A stretch of DNA of 64,000 nt from Candidatus Gastranaerophilales bacterium (GTDB taxonomy: Bacteria > Cyanobacteriota > Vampirovibrionia > Gastranaerophilales > Gastranaerophilaceae), in contig CANQAV010000001.1 in NCBI GenBank assembly GCA_947589425.1, forward strand, positions 62,001 through 126,000, in the 5' to 3' direction. The translations under genes and the position numbers were made by a program. The notes under the pieces were generated by a model, which was not told the DNA's origin, made no database searches, and was given only the letters and a program-made list of their open reading frames with translations. Positions within the stretch are counted from its first letter, which is position 1; each line of letters opens with the position of its first letter. Shown here in pieces: positions 35,300 to 43,076 of the stretch.

Positions 35300-37037
35300 T
35301 TTTTTCGTTTTTAGATACCTCTTTCATTAAATTTGATGCCGTAATCTCGTCTTCGTCTTTTGTGAATACTTCAAATAAGACAGGCTTATCAAATTTTTTG
35401 GTACAAAAATCTTGAATTTTAGCAAGAAAATCTTCTTTTGTATTTGCACTCATATAATGAAATCCGCAGCTTTGAGCCCAGCCGTCCGCAGTCGTATGGT
35501 GCCCTGATGCTCCTATTAGTTTTTCTGTCTCATCAAGCATATTTTCAAAAAGCCCGTTAATTTTAAATTCAATACCTTTGTTGTTGTTTATAAGTAAAAT
35601 TCTTAAATTATTTTTAATTTCTCTGTTTTGCAGAGCATTCATGTCATAGAAAAACGTTAAATCACCCATAACACCAAATACATTTTTATCAAAAGCCGCA
35701 AGAGAATGTCCGACAAGCACTGAAACTGAACCATCAATACCGCATGTACCAACGTTTGAGCTGATTTCAATATTATCTTTAAAATTAAAGCAATTTATTG
35801 CTCTTTTTGTATTTGATACGCCATGGTGCAAAACACTGCCTTGCGGGATATATTTGGTTAAATTCTGAATTATCAAATAATTGCATAACGGAAGCTCGGG
35901 ATATATTGCCGTTTCAATTTTGTTTTTGACTTCATCATAATATTTAGATACGCTTTCGGATGTGTTTGTGCATTTTGCAAAAAATTCATTTTCAGACATC
36001 AAAAATATTTTAGATACGGCACGATCATATCTGAATTTAAAAGTTCTTTCGTTTTTTGAATTAATCCGCCATATATCACATTTTGCAAAAAGCCAAAGCG
36101 TTGAAACATCTCCTGAAACTCCGCCTATGTCAATTAATAAATCAGGCTTTTTTATATCGCAAATTTTTGCTCTTCCCGTAAGTATTTTATTCGAGCCCGT
36201 ATAGTTTGATGTATGGTCGCAGAATACAGGAACATTCCAGCTTTTAGCAAAATTGCTTATTGCATTTTCTTCTTGTGAAGTAAATTTTTTGTGCGAGCCT
36301 ATAAATATGGCAAAATTTCTATTTTTTAAACATTCTGTTTCATCGGTAATATTTTCTTTTACTTCGGAACTCCAAACATCCGAAGGAAATTTTTTGTAAG
36401 TGTTTAAATTTCCAATGCCCAAATTAGAAGGACATTCAACTATAACAGGTTTAAAATTATATTTAGCCGTTAAAAATGCAGCATTTAAATATGTTAAAAT
36501 TTGATTTCTGTCTGTGTTATCGGATATCTCGGGAAGCTTAACCTGAAGGGCTTTGATGTCTTCTTGCGTAATTTTTCTGTTTGTATATTGGGCGGCAAGG
36601 TTAAATTCATTACTTGCTCTGTTATAGAAAGGCATTGCAATAATCGGAATACTTTTGTAATATGCTTCCGTTAATGCAGGTACCCAATTCCTGCTTGCAT
36701 TTGAACCCGTGCAGGTAATTACAACAGGCTCATTTAATTCTTCCGCAATACCGATTGCCATATAAGCAGCACTTCTTTCGTCGGATACGGAATAACATTT
36801 GAAAAAATCATCCTGTTGAACAAGAAGGTTGAACAAAGAATTTTGACATCCGGGAGAAGATATTATGTTTTTGATGTTATATTGTTTCAACATTTTAATT
36901 ACATAGTTAACCGTTCTATAAACGGGAGTATCTCCTTTTTTAAGCCTTATTTTAGTACCCAGTACCCTGATGACTTTTCTTTTTCTGTTGTCAGGATATT
37001 CATTTTTAACTGAAAAAATATCTGATATTAAACTCAC
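35295..37037 (-). CDS. MenD-like thiamine-diphosphate enzyme
   Basis: A 580-residue ThDP enzyme most like MenD (SEPHCHC synthase). Evidence is IISSPGCQNSLF, the catalytic Glu in YSVSDERSAAYMAIGIAEEL, CTGSNASRNWVPALTEAYY and the PP motif GDLTFFYDMNALQNREI running to INNNKGIEF. An N-terminal addition (KRKVIRVLGTKIRLKKGD) is of the kind found in glycan-biosynthesis proteins. MenD's usual SGTAxAN reads TGSNASRN here and no other men gene is present, so it may make something other than menaquinone, for instance an unusual sugar or glycan decoration with the adjacent SDR (inference). Confidence 0.75.
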   Translation of the reverse strand: MSLISDIFSVKNEYPDNRKRKVIRVLGTKIRLKKGDTPVYRTVNYVIKMLKQYNIKNIISSPGCQNSLFNLLVQQDDFFKCYSVSDERSAAYMAIGIAEELNEPVVITCTGSNASRNWVPALTEAYYKSIPIIAMPFYNRASNEFNLAAQYTNRKITQEDIKALQVKLPEISDNTDRNQILTYLNAAFLTAKYNFKPVIVECPSNLGIGNLNTYKKFPSDVWSSEVKENITDETECLKNRNFAIFIGSHKKFTSQEENAISNFAKSWNVPVFCDHTSNYTGSNKILTGRAKICDIKKPDLLIDIGGVSGDVSTLWLFAKCDIWRINSKNERTFKFRYDRAVSKIFLMSENEFFAKCTNTSESVSKYYDEVKNKIETAIYPELPLCNYLIIQNLTKYIPQGSVLHHGVSNTKRAINCFNFKDNIEISSNVGTCGIDGSVSVLVGHSLAAFDKNVFGVMGDLTFFYDMNALQNREIKNNLRILLINNNKGIEFKINGLFENMLDETEKLIGASGHHTTADGWAQSCGFHYMSANTKEDFLAKIQDFCTKKFDKPVLFEVFTKDEDEITASNLMKEVSKNEKN

Positions 37038-37180
37038 AATACCTCTCTCCCTTTAAAAACAAAAGTTAACTCACCAAAATTCAAAAATTATCTATTTTTA
37101 ATTCTATAAATCAATTTACAATAGATATTTTCTACTGTCAATGTGTGTAACTCCAATTCTGAATATATTAAGGTTTTAAC

Positions 37181-37495
37181 ATGGATATTAAAAAAAATTT
37201 AGGCAAAAGAATTCGTGAAATAAGAATCAGTCATTCTCTTACACAGGAGGCATTAGCCGAAAAAATTAATTTATCTGCAAAAAGCTTAAGCCAAATTGAA
37301 CTGGGAAATAATTTTGTTTCCGCCGAAACTCTCTGCGATATTTGTAAAGCGCTTAATGTAAAACCAAAAGTGCTTTTTGACTTTGATTTTGTAAATATTA
37401 AGGGAGAAAGCTCACTTGAAAATATTGTTGAAAAGCTTAAAAACAATCCGAAGCTTATGAAAACAATTTATAAAATCATAACAGTGCTGGATTAG
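37181..37495 (+). CDS. XRE-family helix-turn-helix regulator
   Basis: A 104-residue protein with an N-terminal Cro/CI HTH (LGKRIREIRISHSLTQEALAEKINLSAKSLSQIELGNNFVS) and a C-terminal helical tail (LENIVEKLKNNPKLMKTIYK). It is transcribed divergently from the MenD-like/SDR operon and may control it. An AAGG is about 8 bases before the ATG. Confidence 0.88.
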   Translation: MDIKKNLGKRIREIRISHSLTQEALAEKINLSAKSLSQIELGNNFVSAETLCDICKALNVKPKVLFDFDFVNIKGESSLENIVEKLKNNPKLMKTIYKIITVLD

Positions 37496-37542
37496 CCAAA
37501 GTTTTTATAATTTTTATCAAATTTTATTTTAGGGATAAAAAA

Positions 37543-37616
37543 TCGGGATGACAAGATTTGAACTTGCGACCCCCGCGACCCGAACACGGTGCGCTACCAA
37601 ACTGCGCTACATCCCG
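37543..37616 (-). tRNA. tRNA-Pro (CGG)
   Basis: The cloverleaf is complete: acceptor CGGGATG/CATCCCG, D arm GCGC/GCGC, anticodon stem CCGTG/CGCGG with loop TTCGGGT (anticodon CGG), and T arm GCAAG-TTCAAAT-CTTGT. The discriminator base is A and CCA is not encoded. It is the last element of an array with two repeats upstream on the same strand. Confidence 0.93.
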
Positions 37617-37621
37617 AAAAT

Positions 37622-37742
37622 ATATTCAACTGTCAATTTTTATTTTTATTTAAGCTCTCGGGATTTGCGCACCCCCATCATGGTTTACCTTGTTTAACAG
37701 GATGATTGCCTTTTTTGATTGGATGGGGTCCCTGCTGTATCC
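37622..37742 (-). repeat. tandem repeat copy A with tRNA-like ends
   Basis: This 121-bp unit is repeated with a period of 128 bp and differs from copy B by one base (37702). On the minus strand, 37658-37744 is an 87-base element starting CGGGAT and ending ATCCCGA. These are the same bases as the acceptor arm of the adjacent tRNA-Pro. Inside, ACCCCATC can pair with GATGGGGGT (one bulged G). The 3' flank holds TTGACAGTTGAATAT, also found just before the tRNA. A structured non-coding RNA is the best guess. Confidence 0.6.
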
Positions 37743-37749
37743 CGATTAA

Positions 37750-37870
37750 ATATTCAACTGTCAATTTTTATTTTTATTTAAGCTCTCGGGATTTGCGCAC
37801 CCCCATCATGGTTTACCTTGTTTAACAGGGTGATTGCCTTTTTTGATTGGATGGGGTCCCTGCTGTATCC
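37750..37870 (-). repeat. tandem repeat copy B with tRNA-like ends
   Basis: This copy is 120/121 identical to copy A. Its 5' terminal bases (minus strand) read TTAGGAT instead of TCGGGAT, weakening the terminal stem. A TATAAT (37885-37890) lies just upstream, so this copy, copy A and tRNA-Pro could be one transcript. A 33-codon frame begins at ATG 37879, but copy A lacks a matching start, so coding is doubtful. Confidence 0.6.
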
Positions 37871-37927
37871 TAATAGCATATTCAATTATACTTACAATAA
37901 ACCAATCGGAAAAAAAATTCAACAATT

Positions 37928-39112
37928 CTATTTTCCGTTAAAATTTTCCTCAAGCGACCAACACTGTCTTGTTAAATAAAAATCATCCGCCATTAGCAAA
38001 AATTTTTCAATAAAGTTTTTAAAATCACTTTCTTCAATTAAAATATTTCCCATTGCGCTTAACTCATCTTTAACCGTCATATTATTTAAAAGCGTAATTT
38101 TTTCAACTATATCCGCTTCATCAAGAGGATTAAAATATAAAGCCGATTTTTTAAGCTGACAGTTATACCCGAGCAAATCCGATATTAAAACCGGACACTT
38201 GAAATAAATTGCCTCAAGTGCCGCAATGCTGTCTACTCCCGCAAGCGAAGGATATACAACCGCAAATGCATTTTTGTATAATGCCGCAAGCTCACTTTGA
38301 TTTACATAATCCAAAAAAATTATATCATCGTTTAAATCAAGTTCTTTTACTTTATTAAGCAAATATTGTTTATTTCCCCTGTCAAGACCTGTGAACACAA
38401 CTTTTAAATTCATATTTTGTTCTTGCATAATTTGTGCCGCAAGGATTAATCTTATATGATTTTTATGAGTCCAAAACTGCGCAGGGTATAAAACATAACT
38501 GTTTTTTTGCAGATAGTTTGAAATTAAAATTCTATCATCATCTTTAATATTTTTTACCCAATTAGGACAAGGCAATTTCATTGTCGCAATATTTTCATCA
38601 ATAACGGAATAAATTGTCTTAATGTCATTTTTTGCAATATCGTTACACGTAATAATTTTAGAAGCACTTATTAAAAAGAGGTTGAATTTCTTTTCCATTT
38701 TTTCAACGATTTGGTTTGCGGAAAACTCGGGAAAATGAGGCAAAACCCTGTGTGCGACATCTCTTATCACGGCATAATACGGAATTTCAATATGTTCGTG
38801 AATATAGGGGAATAAAAAACACGCAACATTGATATTATCTTTTTTCATTCTGTAATTAAGGGAAAAAACAGGTTTTTTATATGTTTTAAAAGAAAAAGGA
38901 CGAAGAGCAAAAACAGGTTTATAAAAATACTTAAGGCAGACAAATTGTGCATTTTTATACTCTTTAAAAAGGTTTTCCTTACCGAAATAATAAAAAACAA
39001 ATTCGTGTTTTGTTTTCTGTGATAATAATTCATCAACAAAACTTAATTCAAAAGTCAAATCTCCGACCGAAGCCGGTTTTTTAACATCTCCAAGATATAT
39101 ACCGATTTTCAA
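37928..39112 (-). CDS. GT4-family glycosyltransferase (glycosyltransferase group 1)
   Basis: A GT-B glycosyltransferase of 394 residues. The C-terminal donor domain has VLYPAQFWTHKNHIRLILAA, LKVVFTGLDRG, IIFLDYVNQSELAALYKNAFAVVYPS and LEAIYFKCPVLISDL (EX7E-type region). It starts KLKIGIYLGDVKKPASVGDL. The frame begins at TTG 39133 inside a terminator stem; TTG 39112 is better placed, 7 bases after GGGG. It probably adds a sugar to a surface polysaccharide or lipid carrier; specificity is unknown. It lies downstream of rpmB. Confidence 0.82.
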   Translation of the reverse strand: MKIGIYLGDVKKPASVGDLTFELSFVDELLSQKTKHEFVFYYFGKENLFKEYKNAQFVCLKYFYKPVFALRPFSFKTYKKPVFSLNYRMKKDNINVACFLFPYIHEHIEIPYYAVIRDVAHRVLPHFPEFSANQIVEKMEKKFNLFLISASKIITCNDIAKNDIKTIYSVIDENIATMKLPCPNWVKNIKDDDRILISNYLQKNSYVLYPAQFWTHKNHIRLILAAQIMQEQNMNLKVVFTGLDRGNKQYLLNKVKELDLNDDIIFLDYVNQSELAALYKNAFAVVYPSLAGVDSIAALEAIYFKCPVLISDLLGYNCQLKKSALYFNPLDEADIVEKITLLNNMTVKDELSAMGNILIEESDFKNFIEKFLLMADDFYLTRQCWSLEENFNGK

Positions 39113-39131
39113 CTTCAAACCCCGATTATTC

Positions 39132-39174
39132 AAAAAGACGGAAAGAAATACATAATAAGTCTAACCGTCTTTTT
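39132..39174. terminator. terminator after rpmB
   Basis: A 10-bp stem AAAAAGACGG/CCGTCTTTTT (39132-39141 with 39165-39174) has a 23-base loop. The T-run belongs to the stem on the minus strand and is extended on the plus strand. Confidence 0.55.
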
Positions 39175-39195
39175 CTATTTTTTTATAAAAATCAC

Positions 39196-39387
39196 TTAAG
39201 CCTTTGTAAATTTTCCTGCTCTGATGCAAGATGTGCAAACAGACATTTTTTTAACCGTGCCGTTAGGCAATTTAACTTTCACGGATTGAAGATTAGGTAA
39301 TTGTCTGTGAACGTTCTGTTTATGAGAGAACGAAATCTTAGCTGCTTTTAATGATTTTTTTCCGCAGATTTCGCAATATACTGACAT
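39196..39387 (-). CDS. rpmB: 50S ribosomal protein L28
   Basis: A 63-residue L28 with four cysteines in two CxxC pairs (VYCEICGKK and SVCTSCIRAGK), the zinc-binding form, around the family core KQNVHRQLPNLQSVKV. An AAAGGATG site precedes the ATG. It is monocistronic, with a hairpin downstream. Confidence 0.95.
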   Translation of the reverse strand: MSVYCEICGKKSLKAAKISFSHKQNVHRQLPNLQSVKVKLPNGTVKKMSVCTSCIRAGKFTKA

Positions 39388-39482
39388 TTCTACATCCTTT
39401 CATAAGTATTGTTAATAAAATAATATTAAATAAATAAAAAAAATCAATACTAATGATAAGAAACGTTAATTTTTAACACAAA

Positions 39483-40184
39483 TTAATTTGATTTAACCAC
39501 TTTTTTATTCGTTCTTGAAATAAATTCAACCGCATAATTTGACGGAAGAGCAAACCCTATCCCGATATTAGAACGGTTATTGTCGGGGTTATATATTGAT
39601 TGGTTAATTCCTATTATTTCTCCTTTAAGGTTAAGAAGCGGACCGCCGGAACATCCCGGGTTAATTGCGGCATCTGTTTGAATTTTATTTCTTTCATAAT
39701 CTATTCTTGAAATAATGCCCGTTGTAAGCGTATCCCTAAAACCAAAAGGACATCCTATTGTTAAAACCCTCTGCCCCACTTTGACATCATCGGAATTGCC
39801 GAATTTCGCAAGGGCTAAATCCTCGGAAGCATCAATTTTTAACAATGCCAGGTCATTCTTGTTTTTTAAAACCGCCATTATTTTTGCGCTGTAACTTTTT
39901 CCGCTGTGGGTTGTAACCGTTATATTTTTTGAATGTTCAACAACATGCGAACTTGTTAAAATAATACCGCTTTTCGATATAATGCATCCCGTTCCGCCCG
40001 ATGTACCATGGTCAATATCGGCTTCAATCGAAACAATTGAAGGAAGAGTTTTTTCATATACTTCTATAAAACTTCTTTCTTCTTGCGAAGTATATTCAAA
40101 AGAATAAACCGGTATTGTTGACAAAAATAAAAAGAACATTAAAGAAATAGTACATAATATATTTAATCTTACAAATTTTAGCAT
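39483..40184 (-). CDS. exported trypsin-like serine protease (HtrA/Deg type without PDZ)
   Basis: A 233-residue protein. The signal peptide spans residues ~1-28 (LNILCTISLMFFLFLSTIPVYS). The protease domain has catalytic His (LTSSHVVEHS), Asp (NKNDLALLKID) and Ser (NPGCSGGPLLNLKGEIIGIN). The usual GNSGGP is GCSGGP here, with a free Cys beside the nucleophile. There is no PDZ domain, so substrate recognition and oligomer control differ from DegP. It probably acts in the periplasm on damaged proteins. Confidence 0.88.
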   Translation of the reverse strand: MLKFVRLNILCTISLMFFLFLSTIPVYSFEYTSQEERSFIEVYEKTLPSIVSIEADIDHGTSGGTGCIISKSGIILTSSHVVEHSKNITVTTHSGKSYSAKIMAVLKNKNDLALLKIDASEDLALAKFGNSDDVKVGQRVLTIGCPFGFRDTLTTGIISRIDYERNKIQTDAAINPGCSGGPLLNLKGEIIGINQSIYNPDNNRSNIGIGFALPSNYAVEFISRTNKKVVKSN

Positions 40185-40293
40185 ATAACACCTTTAATTG
40201 TTCAATAATGTTAACATGCGAAAGTTTTAAGTACATTGCACATAAAGTTTAGTTGTGATAAAATTCAAGAGTACAAGAAAAAAGGAAATTAAA

Positions 40294-41076
40294 ATGGGAA
40301 TAGAAATCTTCAAAAAACATTTAAGAGAACAAAGAGCGGTTAAAATTATAGCCGGTATTGACAATTACAATGCCGAAAATGTTGCCAAAGTTTGCCGTGC
40401 AGCTCAAAAAGGACGTGCAAGCGCAGTTGATATAGCATGCGACAAAAACATCTATGATATAGCAAGAAAAAATACAAAACTGCCCATATTTGTATCTTCA
40501 ATACATCCTTTTGAATTGAGAGATGCTCTTACTTGGGGGGCTGATGCAATTGAAATAGGAAACTTTGATGCCCTTTATAAAAAAGGTATACAATTTTCCG
40601 CAAAAGAAGTATATGATATCGTTCTCGAAACAATGGGTTTGATTGACGGTTTTGACACGTTTGTTTGCGTTACAATTCCCGGTAATATTGATGTATCGGA
40701 ACAAATTGAACTTGTAAAAAAACTTGAAATCATAGGAGTTGACTTAATTCAAACCGAAGGTTTAAAACAGATTTCAAATTCTACCAATCCTTCCGCTCAC
40801 TTAGTAAGCTATGCTCAGGCAACAATTGCCAACACAATTGAATTAGCTCAACATACAATGCTGCCAATAATGTCAGCTTCAGGAATCAGCGAAAAAACCG
40901 CACCTTTGGCATTTGCTTCAGGCGCAAGCGCAGTAGGCGTAGGCTCTGCCGTTAATAAACTTGATACCGAAGTTGCCATGGCTGCTACGGTTATGGCAAT
41001 CGTAAGCTCAATTTCATACAGAGACAGAGTAGCTTGGAGTGCAGTAAACGATGTTGATGAATTAGCTTCAATCTAA
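40294..41076 (+). CDS. ycf23: Ycf23/DUF561 family protein
   Basis: A 260-residue TIM-barrel-like protein of the Ycf23 family (DUF561), known from cyanobacteria and red-algal plastids: REQRAVKIIAGIDNYN, KGRASAVDIACDK, LPIFVSSIHPFEL, WGADAIEIGNFDALYK, GVDLIQTEGL, PIMSASGISEKTAPLAFASGASAVGVGSA. Its function is unknown. I set the start at ATG 40294 behind AAGGAA; the GTG at 40255 overlaps the likely -10 (TAAAAT, 40259-40264). The gene has its own terminator. It is a useful marker for a cyanobacterial-clade genome. Confidence 0.88.
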   Translation: MGIEIFKKHLREQRAVKIIAGIDNYNAENVAKVCRAAQKGRASAVDIACDKNIYDIARKNTKLPIFVSSIHPFELRDALTWGADAIEIGNFDALYKKGIQFSAKEVYDIVLETMGLIDGFDTFVCVTIPGNIDVSEQIELVKKLEIIGVDLIQTEGLKQISNSTNPSAHLVSYAQATIANTIELAQHTMLPIMSASGISEKTAPLAFASGASAVGVGSAVNKLDTEVAMAATVMAIVSSISYRDRVAWSAVNDVDELASI

Positions 41077-41110
41077 ATTAAACAAAATTTCAAAATCTTT
41101 AAAAATTACC

Positions 41111-41141
41111 AAAAACCCAAAGAATTTCTTTGGGTTTTTTT
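41111..41141 (+). terminator. terminator of ycf23
   Basis: A 13-bp perfect stem (41111-41123 with 41127-41139) has a 3-base loop, and the T-run continues to 41141. Confidence 0.9.
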
Positions 41142-41253
41142 ACAATATATTTAAAGAACAAAAACATTTATATAAAACTCTTTTTTCATCTTTGTTTTTT
41201 AATTTTTTCGTGATATACTTCTTTTCACAGAGTATTATATTTAAGGGTAATAT

Positions 41254-42039
41254 ATGATTAAAACAGGAATAGTCGGAGCAAACGGCAAAATGGGTAAGCA
41301 GGTGCTTAATATGGTATTAAACGAACCCGAATTTGCTCTTGTTTGCGCAATTGATAAATTTGGCGCAGGTCAAAAAGTTTTTGAAAACATTATTATTGAA
41401 GACGACATTGAAAAATCTCTTCAAAAACATACTCCCGATGTGGTTGTTGATTTTACACAGCCAAGCACAATATTTGACAATATCAAAACATATATGAAAT
41501 TAAATATTAAATCAGTAATCGGCACAACGGGTCTTAAAAACGAACAGATTGAAGAAATCAAAAAAATGTCTTTGGAAAATTCCACGGGAATTATTATTGC
41601 CCCGAATTTTTCAATCGGCGCAATACTTATGATGCAGTTTGCAAAAACAGCTTCAAAATATTTTTCAAATGCCGAAATAATTGAATTTCATCATAACCAG
41701 AAAAAAGATGCTCCTTCGGGTACATCAATTAAAACGGCACAGCTTATGATGGAAGCAAATTCCAATTTCAAATTAAATAACTGCCCCGAAACGGAAACCA
41801 TAAAAGGTGCAAGAGGGGGAGAATATCAGGAAAACGGGAAAGGAAATATCCAAATTCATGCTGTCAGAATGCCCGGATTTGTTGCTTCACAGGAAGTAAT
41901 TTTCGGCTCAGACGGACAGACTCTTAAAATTCATCACGACACAATTAATCGTGAATGCTATATGTCAGGCGTTAATATGGCAATTAAATACGTTTATCAA
42001 AACAATAACTTTATATACGGATTGGAGAATATACTATGA
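41254..42039 (+). CDS. dapB: 4-hydroxy-tetrahydrodipicolinate reductase
   Basis: A 261-residue DapB. The NAD(P)H loop IVGANGKMGKQVLNMV, the VVDFTQPSTI segment, TTGLKNEQI, and the catalytic EFHHNQKKDAPSGTSIKTA are all present. It reduces the DapA product toward diaminopimelate, needed for lysine and peptidoglycan. It leads the dapB-asd-dapA operon; an extended -10 (TGATATACT) and AAGGG precede the ATG. Confidence 0.96.
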   Translation: MIKTGIVGANGKMGKQVLNMVLNEPEFALVCAIDKFGAGQKVFENIIIEDDIEKSLQKHTPDVVVDFTQPSTIFDNIKTYMKLNIKSVIGTTGLKNEQIEEIKKMSLENSTGIIIAPNFSIGAILMMQFAKTASKYFSNAEIIEFHHNQKKDAPSGTSIKTAQLMMEANSNFKLNNCPETETIKGARGGEYQENGKGNIQIHAVRMPGFVASQEVIFGSDGQTLKIHHDTINRECYMSGVNMAIKYVYQNNNFIYGLENIL

Positions 42040-43058
42040 AACAATCTCTTCCAAATTTAGCGGTACTCGGCGCAACAGGAGTTGTGGGCAGAGAAATCCT
42101 CAAAATTCTTGAAGAAAACAAAGTTGAATATAATTCAATTAAATTTCTTGCTTCATCACGCTCCGCAGGCTCAAAAATAGATTTTAAAGGAAAAAGCTAT
42201 ACCGTAGTTGAAGCAAAGCCCGAAGAATTTGACGGCGTAAACATTTGTCTTGCTTCGGCAGGCGGTGAAACAAGCAAACATTTTGCACCGATTTCGGCAG
42301 AAAAAGGATGCGTATTCATAGATAATTCAAGCGCATTTCGTATGGATGAAAATGTACCTCTTGTTATTGCGGGGGTTAATGATGAAGATTTAAAAACACA
42401 TAAAGGAATAATTTCAAACCCCAACTGCTCAACAAGCCAATTAATGCTTCCGCTTAAGGCGCTTAACGATAAATATAAAATTAAAAGACTAATCGTTTCA
42501 ACATATCAGGCTGTTTCGGGAGCAGGCCTTAAAGCGATTAACGAATTAACGGATAATATCAAAACAAATCTTGTCGGAATGCCCTATGAGCCTAAGGCTT
42601 TTAAATATGAAATCGCTTTTAATGTTATTCCGCAAATTGACGTATTCTGTGAAAACGGCTATACCAAAGAAGAAATGAAGGTGACAAACGAAACAAGAAA
42701 AATTCTTCATTTGGGACAAGATGTTAAAATATCCTGCAGCGCAGTAAGAGTACCCGTATATATAGGGCACTCGGAAGCCGTTAGTGTTGAATTTGTTGAA
42801 AAAGTTGATGCAAAAGAAGCAAGAGAACTTTTGAAAAATACCTGGGGCATAGAAGTAAGAGATGATATTTCAACATACACATACCCGACCCCGAAAGATG
42901 CTGCGGGCAAAAACCCTGTATACGTAGGCAGAATAAGAAATTCAATAGCGTTTGACAGCGGGCTTGATTTCTTCTGTGTAGCAGACAACCTTAGAATAGG
43001 TGCGGCTCTCAACACCGTAAGGCTTGCACAAAAAGTAATTGAAATGGGATTATATTAA
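42036..43058 (+). CDS. asd: aspartate-semialdehyde dehydrogenase
   Basis: A 340-residue Asd, the branch-point enzyme for lysine/DAP, threonine and methionine. Landmarks are LAVLGATGVVGREIL (NADP loop), the catalytic Cys in ISNPNCSTSQLMLPL, TYQAVSGAGLKAINEL and the His of RVPVYIGHSEAVSVEF. It overlaps dapB by 4 bases (ATGA) and is followed by dapA after 18 bases. Confidence 0.96.
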   Translation: MKQSLPNLAVLGATGVVGREILKILEENKVEYNSIKFLASSRSAGSKIDFKGKSYTVVEAKPEEFDGVNICLASAGGETSKHFAPISAEKGCVFIDNSSAFRMDENVPLVIAGVNDEDLKTHKGIISNPNCSTSQLMLPLKALNDKYKIKRLIVSTYQAVSGAGLKAINELTDNIKTNLVGMPYEPKAFKYEIAFNVIPQIDVFCENGYTKEEMKVTNETRKILHLGQDVKISCSAVRVPVYIGHSEAVSVEFVEKVDAKEARELLKNTWGIEVRDDISTYTYPTPKDAAGKNPVYVGRIRNSIAFDSGLDFFCVADNLRIGAALNTVRLAQKVIEMGLY

Positions 43059-43076
43059 AAATAAGGAGAAACTTAT

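Noticed and set aside
35290-35310. Programmed ribosomal frameshift fusing the MenD-like and SDR proteins
   Set aside because: The SDR frame is +1 relative to the MenD-like frame, while the A-rich heptamer would favour -1 slippage. Transcriptional slippage remains possible but is less simple than ATT initiation.
37778-37879. 33-codon ORF in repeat copy B, placed 5 bases after a TATAAT
   Set aside because: Copy A, 99% identical, has no start codon in this frame, and the one mismatch changes an amino acid. The pairing potential fits an RNA better. Kept only as an alternative.
39113-39133. TTG 39133 as start of the GT4 glycosyltransferase
   Set aside because: It falls in the rpmB terminator stem and lacks a binding site; TTG 39112 has GGGG at the right distance and gives MKIGIYLGD.
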